Shown here: positions 55,401 through 64,000 of the stretch, piece after piece
Layout: the number at the start of each line of letters is the position of its first letter
How positions within the stretch are numbered: position 1 is the first letter of the stretch
Source: Symbiodinium natans
Taxonomy: Eukaryota; Sar; Dinophyceae; Suessiales; Symbiodiniaceae
Direction of reading: 5' to 3'
Length of the DNA: 64,000 nucleotides
Assembly: GCA_905221605.1 (NCBI GenBank)
Contig: CAJNDS010002368.1
Location: forward strand, 592,311-656,310
Position numbers and translations under genes: made by a program
The notes under the pieces: generated by a model
Databases searched by the model: none
Seen by the model: only the letters and a program-made list of their open reading frames with translations
Told to the model about the DNA's origin: nothing

Positions 55401-58400
55401 AGTTGCGTTTTTCAAGCATAGTATATATGTGGTCTTTATTGAATACTTCAGACATGTTTGTTTCATCGTTATGTAAGTAGAACCGCTTCTATTTCCATTA
55501 TTGTGCATTTTTAAGCTTGCTTATGCAAATTGTGATTTTCAGACATAGTATATAAGTGGTCTTTATTGAATACTTCAGCAATTTTTGTCTCATTGTTATG
55601 CAGGTAGAACCGCTTCCATTTCCGTTAGTGTTTATTTCGTATTGGGTTGAGTATGGTCCTTTAAATAGTATTCACTTGGGTCAAATTGGGCTATTTGCTT
55701 AAGAATTCCTCTAGTAGTTAAATTCGCATAGAATGAATACTTCAAAAAAAGGATTGTTTCATGAATATGTAAACATAAGGTGTTTCATTTGATTTTGCAG
55801 ATAGTATTTCAATAATACTTTGCCTGGTATAAACACAACTGTTTCAATGCATGAGTTGCTCAACAAAGCACTATTTGCCCTTTAAACCACACTTTGCCAT
55901 AATTTTTTTTGTTGAATATGGTGCTTCTTTCGTATTTTGGTTGAGTATGGTCCTTTAAATGGTATTCACTTGAGTCAAATTGGGCTATTTGCTTAATAAT
56001 TGCTCGAGTAGCTAAATTCGCATAAAATGATTATTTCAAAAGTAAAACGATTCATGAATATGTAAACATAAGGTATTTCAGTGGACTTTTCAGAGAGCAT
56101 ACTTTGCCTAGTACAAACACAATTGTATAAATACAGTAGTTGCTCAACAAAGCATTATTTGCACTTTAAACGCACACTTTGCCATATTTTGGTTGAGAAT
56201 GGTGTCTATTTCGTATCTTGGTTGAGTATGTTCCTTTAAATAGTATTCACTTGAGTCAACTTGGGCTCTTTGCTTAACAATTTCTCCAGTAGTTAAATTC
56301 GCATAGAACCAAGAAAAATGTTTCACTATTTGATTAATACTTTGCCTCGTACAAACACACTTGTATAAATAAATTAGTTGCTCAACAAAACATTAATTGC
56401 CCTTTAAACGCACAATTTGCATAGAAAGCCACAAATCTAAACATCTAAAGACAGCATTGTCCGCTTCAGATTCAAAATGTAGATTCTTCCAATGCTGGCT
56501 TATCGGGGTCTGTGAGGTGGGTGTCCCAGTAACTGTCCTTCAATACCCGGTGATTAACTACGCGACTTTTGGGCCTTCTTTGTTATATTTTGTTAAAAAG
56601 GCCTAAAAAGGCCGAAAAAGGGTAGGTCGCTGGGGGGGGGGGTAGCATATATATATATATAATTCGATTCCGTGCTCGCTAGTGATCGCCCTAGAGGTTT
56701 GTCGTATGTCCTCCCGATTCTTGTTCCTGAGATTTGGTAGGGGCCTAGAGCTTTGTCGTATGTCCCCTCCTTTCGCCCCTTCGTGTTGTAGGGGTTTTGT
56801 TGGGCCTTGAAGGCTTGTCGTGTGTCCCCTTTCTTCGAGCTTGGAGAATTGAGGAGTGTCGAGATGATTACCATACATCATTTGCTTCCGTGCTCGTACT
56901 ATGTGGGGTTAGTGACTGCCCTAGAGGTTTGTCATATGTCCCCTTCCTTCGTCCCTTCGCGTTGTATGGGCGGTAAGGGTTTTGTGAGGGCCCTGGAGGC
57001 TAGTCGTATATCCACTTTCTTCGAGCTTGTAGGGTTTGGGGGGAGCGTCTAGAGTCTAGATGATCGTCATATATGATTTGCTTCCGTGCTCAAACTATGA
57101 GGGGCTAGTGGCTGTCCTAGAGGTTTGTCATTTGTCCCCCCCGTTTCCTTGGTCCTGTGCTTTGGTAGGGGCTTAGAGGTTTGTCATACGTTCCCTCGCT
57201 TCGTCCTTTCGTGTTGCAAGGGTTTTGTGAGAGCCCTGCAAATTTGCCGTGTGTCCCCTTTCTTCTCACTTGTAGGGTTTGGGGAGCGTCTAGACGACTG
57301 ACATATAATTTGATTCCGTGCTCGTATTGTGAGGGGCTAGTGATTGCCCATGATTGCCCTAGAGGTTTGTCGTATGTCCCCCCGATTCCTGTTCCTGAGA
57401 TTTGGTAGGGGCTTAGAGCTTTGTCGTATGTCCCCTCCTTTCGCCCCTTCGTGTTGTAGGGGTTTTGTTGGGCCTTGAAGGTTTGTCGTGTGTCCCCTTT
57501 CTTCGTGCTTGGAGAGTTTGAGGAGCGTCGAGATGATTACCATACATCATTTGCTTCCGTGCTCGTACTATGTGGGGTTACTGACTGCCCTAAAGGTTTG
57601 TCGTATGTCCCCTTCCTTCGTCCCTTCGCGTTGTATGGGTGGTAAGGGTTTTGTGAGGGCCCTGGAGGCTAGTCGTATATCCACTTTCTTCGAGCTTGTA
57701 GGGTTTGGGGGAGCGTCTAGAGTCTAGATGATCGTCATATATGATTTGCTTCCGTGCTCAAACTATGAGGGGCTAGTGGCTGTCCTAGAGGGTTGTCATT
57801 TGTCCCCCCCGTTTCCTTGGTCCTGTGATTTGGTAGGGGCTTAGAGGTTTGTCATACGTTCCCTCGCTTCGTCCTTTCGTGTTGCAAGGGTTTTGTGAGA
57901 GCCCTGCAAAATTGCCGTGTGTCCCCTTTCTTCTCACTTGTAGGGTTTGGGGAGCGTCTAGACGACTGACATATAATTTGATTCCGTGCTCGTATTGTGA
58001 GGGGCTAGTGACTGCCCTAGGGGTTTGTCGTATGCCCCCTCCCCCGCTTCCTTGTTCCTGTGATGTAGTAGGGGCCTACAGGTTTGTCGTATGTCCCCTG
58101 CCTTCGTCCCTTCGTGTTGTAAGGTGTAAGGCTGATAAAATTTTTCTGAGGTCCCTTGGAGATTTGTCGTATGTCCCCACGCTTCGTGTTCCTGAGATTT
58201 GGTAGGGGCCAGAGATTTGTCGAATGTCCCCTCCTTTCGTCCTTTCGTGTTGAAATTGCTTTGTTGGGGGAAGGTTTGTCGTATGTCACCTTTCTTTCTT
58301 CTTAGAGGGTTTGGGGATCTTCTAGAAAACTGTCATATATCATTTGCTTCCGTGCTCGTATTATGAGGGGCTGGTGTTTGTCATAGAGGTTTGTCGTATG

Positions 58401-58939
58401 TCCCGCCGCTTTCTGTTCCTGCGATGTGGTAGGGGCCTAAAGAGGTTTGTCGTGTGCCCCCTCCCTTCGTCCCTTTGAGTTGCAAGGGTTTTGTTGGACC
58501 TGGAAGATTTATCGTATGTCTCCTTTCTTCGTGCTTGTAGGGCGTGGGGAGCGTCTAGATGATTATCATATATGATTTGCTTCCGTGCTCGTATTATGAG
58601 GGGCTAGTGACTGCCCTAGAGGTTTGTTTTATGTCTCCCTGCTTCGTGTTCATGTGATTTGCTAGGGTCCTGGAGATTTGTCGTATGTCATTTTACCATA
58701 TACGAAATTAGATACAATCCCTTCGTCCCTTCGTGTTGTAAGGGTTTCGTGAGGGTCCTAGAGGTTTGTCGTATGTGCCCTTCCTTCGTCCCTTCTTGTT
58801 GTAAGGGTTTTGTGAGGGCCCTGCAACTTTGCCGTATGTCCCCTTTCTTCGTGCTTGTAGGATTTGGGCAGCGTCTAGATGATTGTCATTATCATTTGCT
58901 TCCGTGCTCGTACTATGAGGCGCTAGTAACTGCCCTAGA
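52471..58939 (+). repeat. satellite B array in copy 2
   Basis: Same subunits and order as 15813-22255, including a subunit with the unoccupied TA site at about 53304-53334. It is split by the nested element at 54501-56646. The array flips to reverse complement near 58940. Confidence 0.9.
54501..56646. mobile_element. nested TIR element in copy 2
   Basis: The same element as 17837-19955 (ends GGTACCCCCC and GTAGC in a TA tract), at the same satellite position. It was therefore present before the large block was duplicated. Main differences are in C/G runs, the A/C-rich hairpin arms and a few bases (for example near 55408). Confidence 0.8.
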
Positions 58940-59620
58940 CCTTCAGGGCCCTCACAAAACCCTTACAACACGAAGGGACGAAGGGAGACGACATACGACA
59001 AACCTCTATCATCTAGATGCTCCCCAAACCCTACAAGCAAGAAGAAAGGGGACATACGACCAACCTCCAGGGCCCTCACAGAACCCTTACAATAGGAAGG
59101 AATGAAGGGAGGCGACACACTACGAACCTTTAGGCCCCTACCAAATCACAGGATCACGAAGCGGGGGCGTCATCTGACAAACCTCCAGGCCAATCACTAG
59201 CCCCTCATAATACGAGCACGGAAGCACATGATATGTGATTATCATCTACACACTCCCCAGACCCTACAAGCACGAACAAAGGGGACATACGACAAACCTC
59301 CAGGACCCTCCCAAAACCCTTACAACACGAAGGGACGAAGGGAGGGGACACACGACAAACCTTTAGCCCCCTACCAAATCACAGGAACACGAAGCGGGGG
59401 GACATACGACAAACCTCTAGGGCAGGCACTAGCCCTCATAATACGAGCACGGAAACACATCATATATGATAATCATTTTGATGCTCCCCCAAAACCTATA
59501 AGAACGAGAAAGGGGAAGCACACAAACCTCCAAAGCCCTTACAAAACCCTTACAACACGAAGGGACGAAGGGAGGGGACATACGACAAACCTCTGGCCCC
59601 TACCAAGTCACAGGAAACAC
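58940..59620 (-). repeat. inverted satellite B in copy 2
   Basis: The reverse-complement stretch equivalent to 22256-22937. Confidence 0.85.
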
Positions 59621-59671
59621 GAAGCGAGGGTGCTTGCCTAAGTCTGGCTGTTGGCCGGCTGGATCTACATT

Positions 59672-59732
59672 TACTGCTACTACTACTACTACTACTCCTA
59701 CTACTCCTACTACTACTACTACCACTACTACT
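59672..59732 (+). repeat. CTA microsatellite in copy 2
   Basis: About 61 bp, shorter than the tract in copy 1. Confidence 0.9.
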
Positions 59733-59763
59733 TTCAAGAAGTTTTGTAAATAGTAAACAAAGG

Positions 59764-59790
59764 GGCGTGCCAAATAGACCCTAAAGGTCC
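59764..59790 (-). repeat. right terminal inverted repeat of copy 2
   Basis: Identical to 23104-23130. The two copies stay alike for seven more bases (ATGCCAC) and then diverge into C-rich (copy 1) or G-rich (copy 2) flanks. Confidence 0.85.
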
Positions 59791-59796
59791 ATGCCA

Positions 59797-59952
59797 CTTA
59801 GGGGTTTAGGGGTTTAGGGGTTTAGGGGTTTAGGGGTTTAGGGGTTTGGGGGTTTAGGGGTTTAGGGGTTTAGGGGTTCAGGGGTTTAGGGGTTTAGGGG
59901 TTTAGGGGTTTGGGGTTTAGGGGTTTGGGGTTTAGGGTTTAGGGTTTCGGGT
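59797..59952 (+). repeat. TTTAGGGG array right of copy 2
   Basis: An 8-mer array with one TTTGGGGG and one TTCAGGGG, in the same order as in the array left of copy 1. Confidence 0.9.
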
Positions 59953-60349
59953 CCTAATCCCTGAAGCAGGACTTCTGCTACCGGGTGGCTCTCAGAGAAG
60001 ACATGAGAGCCGAATCCACGAAAATCTCAAAGGCGAAGGAGTAGGGCGTCTTAAGCCTCGGATTTAGAATCAGGTTTGCAGGGTTCAGGCTCCAGGGTGG
60101 TTCAGGACTTAGGTAGGGAATTCGAGGGTTAAGGTTTAGGGTTTAGGGTTTGGGGTTTACGGTTTAGGTTCATCTGGCAGTTCTTGGGGCCTTGCCTGGC
60201 ACCCCCACAAAGAAAACGAGCTTTTTTTGTTCTAGGGATTGCCCCCCCCGCCCACCCCAACTTCCCCCCCGCCCCCGAAGTATCTTACTTGCCCGGAAAG
60301 CGTTTAGGTTTCACGTTGCTGTAGCCCAAAGAGGAAATCATGTGGCCCT
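59953..60349. other. unique spacer
   Basis: Unique sequence with a TTTAGGG run near 60130-60160 and C-rich runs near 60240-60280. No gene is seen. Confidence 0.4.
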
Positions 60350-60478
60350 CTTTGAAGGTTCATGGGTGCCGTAGTTTTATGTGCGGTTATAGGTACCCTA
60401 ACTGAGGTCATAACTGGTTTTTAGTTCGAGTTACCCTACTTTTCACCCCACTTAGAACTGCTCTTGAACCTTGCAAGT
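60350..60478. mobile_element. MITE-like element (family I)
   Basis: It begins CTTTGAAGGTTCATGGGTGC and ends CTCTTGAACCTTGCAAGT. The interior GTTACCCTACTTTTCACCCC parallels the copy at 11439-11554. It is non-coding. Confidence 0.7.
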
Positions 60479-61786
60479 ACTGCGATGATAAGCAGGTCTC
60501 AGGGAGACTGTCGCTGTAGCGAGGGGGGCTAACACTCCACATGGCTGGGAATTAAGGACTTAGATATGGGGTCACTGGTACTGTTTAGCGAGTATACGTT
60601 TTCAACCATCTCCCAACTATCTAGAATCTGGAACCAAAGGTACATATTCTTCAAGAAGACATGTTTAAAGGGATACTATATATATATATATACATACATG
60701 GAGAGAGTGGGTTCTCATGAGGCCCCCGTCATCACCAAAAGATTCCCCCCGGACAGGTGCGAATCACACCCTTAAACCCCCACACATGAAAGCCATGTCC
60801 TCCGTTGCAAAACGGGGAGCTTGTCATAGACCCAGTCAAGTGAGGTGCCGGGGCAAGCATAGCCAACCTCACAGACACTTTACAGGTTTTGAGTTTAAGG
60901 GTGTAAGGTTCATGGGTTCGGGGTTTAGGGGGGTTTTAGGGGTTTAGGGAGGCTTTGGGGGTTCGAGGTTTGAAAGGGTCTTTACCTGGAGCCGGATGTT
61001 CCTTCTACTGTTGAGGAAAGGGGGGGGGGGGGGGGGGGGCGATCTGCTTGAAGCTAAACAAATCGTTGGGGGCGGTGCAAAAACCCTGTGGGGGGGGGGG
61101 GGGGTGGGGGGGGTTGGGGCGGCGGGTTGGGGGAGGGTTGGGCGGGGGGTTGGGGGGGGGGGAGGTTGGGGTAGCCCCGAATCCCCCAACCCTCAACCAA
61201 ATCAATCCCCTACCCTCACCCCTCAAACCCCTAAACCCGAAACCCTCTTTTCCCCAACGCCTGAATACCCTAGCACCCAACGTCGGTCTCAGCACCGCCC
61301 AGTACGAGACTTCGAGCCCCACCCAGATAAGCTTTGCTTCAGCGTACTTGGTGCACGCAGCTTTCAGAGAGCGTTGTATAACACGCTCGGATACCCTCTC
61401 TACGCGCCTACTCAGTCGGCCGGGATCTTCCCACAACATCTTCGTCTTGTTGTACCCCGCAAGCCAGGGGGTTCAGTGCGATGCCGCACTGTGGCACCGT
61501 TGCGCCGTGAGGAGCAAAGACACCAGAAAAAAGGCATGGTGGCAAGCGTGGTGCTTGGGGATAAGGGTGAAGAGCATCTTGTGCTCAGAGTGCACCTGCT
61601 TCGGCATGAAAGCATATCTTCTGAGAAATCTCAAGCCTAGCTGTTGGGGCTTTGGGGTTTTGGACTTGGGGTTTCGGGCTTGGGGGTTTAGGGTTTGGGG
61701 CTAGGGTTTAGGGTCTGAAGGCCCCACCAAACACACCTTGGAAGCCCAAGCTAGGGTTTAGGCCCAAGTTCCTTGCTTCTTAGAGT
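60479..61786. other. non-coding segment with G-runs
   Basis: It contains a TA microsatellite near 60677-60693, G-rich low-complexity tracts at about 61020-61160 and unique sequence to about 61640. Several overlapping frames of 67-218 codons cross it in different frames. Most of their length is glycine or proline from the G-runs, and the remainder (about 61260-61640) has no recognised domain. Confidence 0.4.
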
Positions 61787-62830
61787 TTAGGGTTTAGGGT
61801 TTAGGGTTTAGGGTTTAGGGTTTAGAACTGAGGGTTTGTGTCACCAGGGGTTCTGGCGATTTTAGAGGTCTAGGGCTTCAAGAAGAACTGGGGTTTTAGT
61901 AAAAATCGCCATGGGGTTCTTAAAGGAGGGGGTTTCAAGGGGTGTGTGTGTGTGTGTGTGTCCCCACTACTCCCTAAGGCTCCCTAAGATTCCCCAGGTA
62001 CACTCCTTACAAGGAGGGGCCCCCCTACTATACTAACTATAGTTAAGGGCATTTCTAACCTAATTTAGGATCCTTATAGCACAATTTAGGGCCCTTGTAA
62101 CTCTATGACTACCTACAAAAGGGGCCTCAAGAACCAGAACACGGTTTTTGGGGGGTTCTTCTAGGGAATATGTTTAGTAATTATTCCGACCCCGAAATAG
62201 CCTCCTTACCAGAGGCCCTTTCAGGCTTTAGGGCTTTAGGTCTTTTTGTTTGAAAGTTCTGGGGGGGTTTTGGTATTGGGGAACTCAAGGGTTTAGGGTT
62301 TAAGGCTATTGGGCTTTAGGGCTTGAGGAATTTGAGGGCACATATCCTAAACCCTAAACCCGAAACCCCAAACTCTGTAACCTTGTAACCCTGAACCCCA
62401 CACCCCCAAAACCCTAAACCCTAAACCCTGGGTTTAGGGTTTAGGGTATAGGGTGTCAGGATGTGTTAGGGACTTGAGGGTTTTTAGGGCCAGGGCTGTG
62501 GGGCTTTTGAGGGTTTCAGGGATGAGGGCCCGCCTCCTTGCCAGCGGCCCCGTAGGGACAATGGCAATGCTTTTCGTCCAGGCCCTTGAGGACGTTCATC
62601 ATCTGTCCCCTCAGCTCAAGGATTTCAACCCTAAACAAATTAGGGATCAGGATTGAGGCCCTCATTCCTGAAACCTAGAACCCTTATCAAAGTCCGCCCC
62701 TCAGCCCCGAACCCTACATCTAGAGCCTTATAACGTCCAGGACTGTCAGGAGAGAATCTGGATGATACTTGTAAAACCCTAAACCCTAAACCCTAAACCC
62801 CAAACCCTAAACCCCAAACCCTAAACCCTA
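61787..62830. repeat. telomere-type mosaic with a C-to-G junction
   Basis: A TTTAGGG run lies at 61787-61830, a GT microsatellite at about 61941-61960 and unique spacers between. A C-rich CCCTAAA run meets a G-rich TTTAGGG run directly at about 62411-62447. A C-rich run follows at 62774-62830. Confidence 0.6.
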
Positions 62831-63696
62831 TTGTTGTGGGCCATCCTAAACTCGGACAGCTCTGTTCCTGTGATGTTGAAAGCCAGAGCATTCGCCCGCA
62901 ACCTGAATCCTCAAATCATAAACTCTAATCCCGACCCGTTACTAGACCCAAAACTCTACAAGCCCCAATAAGCACTGATAAGCGCCAAAAATCCTAGACT
63001 GTTAGTATAAGGGGGAACATCCCAACCTATAAACCATCAAAACCCTTAAAACCCTTCAAACACGTAAACCCTATAAACCCCTAAAACCCTTTACACCCTA
63101 CAAGCCCAAAGGTACCCCTAATATCGTAAACCCCCATTTAAGAAGCCCTAGATAATAGCCTACAAACCCGAAATTCACCACCTTTCTACAGCCTCAGCCG
63201 CGCGTCTGATTTCGATCCGCGAGGTGCTGCGTGTCGTACGCCCACGGCATGTAGAGTCCTCAAGAGGTTTTGGTGGCTTAATGTTCTAAGGTCTTGTGTG
63301 TTTCGGGTGTGTACCCCTTGTCCTCAAAGTCTGAACCCTAAGGTTTAGGGTTTCTTGGGTATAGGGTTCAGGGCATGTGGGGTCTTCCAAAGGCACCGGA
63401 CTTGACAAGTTTAAGGCATTAGATCTGCAAACTCGCAGGTTAGAACCCCTAAACACATATTATGAGCCCCCCCCCCCCCCCCCCCGGGCCGCAAGTATAT
63501 GTGCAACCTAAACCCAGACCCCTGAAAGCATAAACCCTAAACCCTAAACCCTAAACACCCAAACCATGAACCCCAAACCCACAAAAATCAACCCCCGGAG
63601 GCGCCAAAAGTATCTGCCAGGCCACCGAGGGTGCCGCTGTGCACCGTGAGGAAGGTCGTCGGATCGTATTCAGAGATCACCTCGGCTACTGGTATA
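62831..63696. other. non-coding spacer with a family II fragment
   Basis: A half element (CTGTTAGTATAAGGGGGAAC near 63000-63020) matches the family II right end without a partner. Single CCCTAAA words and a C homopolymer near 63467-63485 follow. No gene is seen. Confidence 0.45.
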
Positions 63697-64000
63697 TAGG
63701 GTTTAGGGTTTAGGGTTTAGGTTTAGGGTTTAGGGTTTAGGGTTTAGGGTTTAGGGTTTAGGGTTTAGGGTTTAGGGTTTAGGGTTTAGGGTTTAGGGTT
63801 TAGGGTTTAGGGTTTAGGGTTTGGGATTTGGGGTTTGGGGTTTGGGGTTTGGGGTTTGGGGTTTGGGGTTTCGGGCTAAGGGGTATTCAGCGATCACGTC
63901 GGCTACTGGTAGGGTTAAGGAGGTCTGGGTTTTTGGGGTTCTGGGGTTTTAGGTTACAGTAGAATGTAATATAACATAATATAATACAATATAATGTAAT
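63697..64000 (+). repeat. TTTAGGG then TTTGGGG array and AT-rich end
   Basis: About 19 TTTAGGG units change sharply to about 6 TTTGGGG units (to about 63872). The phrase ATTCAGAGATCACCTCGGCTAC before the array and ATTCAGCGATCACGTCGGCTAC after it (abbreviated types) are near copies, so the array is flanked by a direct repeat. The window ends in ATAAT-type repeats. Confidence 0.8.

Larger units (their letters stand above)
50201..59790. mobile_element. giant non-coding TIR element, copy 2 (left end missing)
   Basis: The order of parts is the same as in 12706-23130, in the same orientation, with an offset of about 36.66-36.69 kb. Long stretches are identical. Differences are mostly indels in simple repeats. 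The right 27-bp inverted repeat is at 59764-59790. The left end is lost in the gap, and one or more satellite A units are absent. As in copy 1, no transposase is visible. Confidence 0.75.

Noticed and set aside
60996-61704. Overlapping frames of 144-218 codons
   Set aside because: Half of each is glycine or proline from G-runs. Three frames are open across the same bases and none shows a domain.
1-64000. Dinoflagellate spliced-leader sequence or relict
   Set aside because: I scanned by eye for the conserved TTTTGGCTCAAG core and did not find it. This neither supports nor excludes a dinoflagellate origin.

Overview
The window is eukaryotic, gene-poor and almost wholly repetitive. It is studded with dozens of arrays of the 7-mer TTTAGGG (or CCCTAAA) and its variants TTTGGGG, TTGAGGG, TTCAGGG, TTTCGGG and TTTAGGGG. 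This telomere type is known from alveolates, green algae and land plants. Taken with a tandem two-domain ABM-like protein, a copia-like LTR element and the very low density of ordinary genes, I lean to an alveolate, most likely a dinoflagellate. This is an inference: no rRNA, tRNA or spliced-leader gene is visible to settle it. The 100-N run at 50101-50200 shows a scaffolded draft assembly.

Layout. 1-12.7 kb: a mosaic of short unique pieces, telomere-type arrays, microsatellites and small MITE-like inverted-repeat elements. 12,706-23,130: a 10.4 kb block bounded by 27-bp perfect terminal inverted repeats and filled with satellites. It holds satellite A (about 309 bp, AT-rich, palindromic), a telomere-type array, a CCCATCATC-rich region, satellite B (about 195-235 bp subunits in 668-bp higher-order units) and a nested 2.1 kb TIR element. 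It shows no transposase. 23.1-32.4 kb: telomere-type mosaic with one convincing coding segment at 29.5-30.26 kb (minus strand, two nearly identical ABM-like domains). 32,448-40,824: a young LTR retroelement (two 287-bp LTRs with 2 mismatches, 5-bp TAGGG flanks, copia-style half-tRNA-Met primer site, polypurine tract). Its single 2,465-residue ORF has no visible protease, integrase, reverse transcriptase or RNase H. 40.9-50.1 kb: more telomere-type mosaic with two MITE families. 50,201-59,790: a second, nearly identical copy of the satellite-filled TIR block, its left end lost in the gap. 59.8-64 kb: telomere-type mosaic.

The best candidate for something undescribed is the LTR element. Its protein combines a WW domain, an S1 domain, a tryptophan-rich stretch, two MLLE/PABC-like helical domains (the first carries KITGMLL), six CCCH zinc fingers in two clusters and a possible SAM-like segment. 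That looks like an RNA-granule or mRNA-binding protein packaged in a non-autonomous retroelement. The second candidate is the giant non-coding TIR block that carries satellites and a nested TIR element. Most open frames elsewhere are chance readings through repeats and are not annotated.
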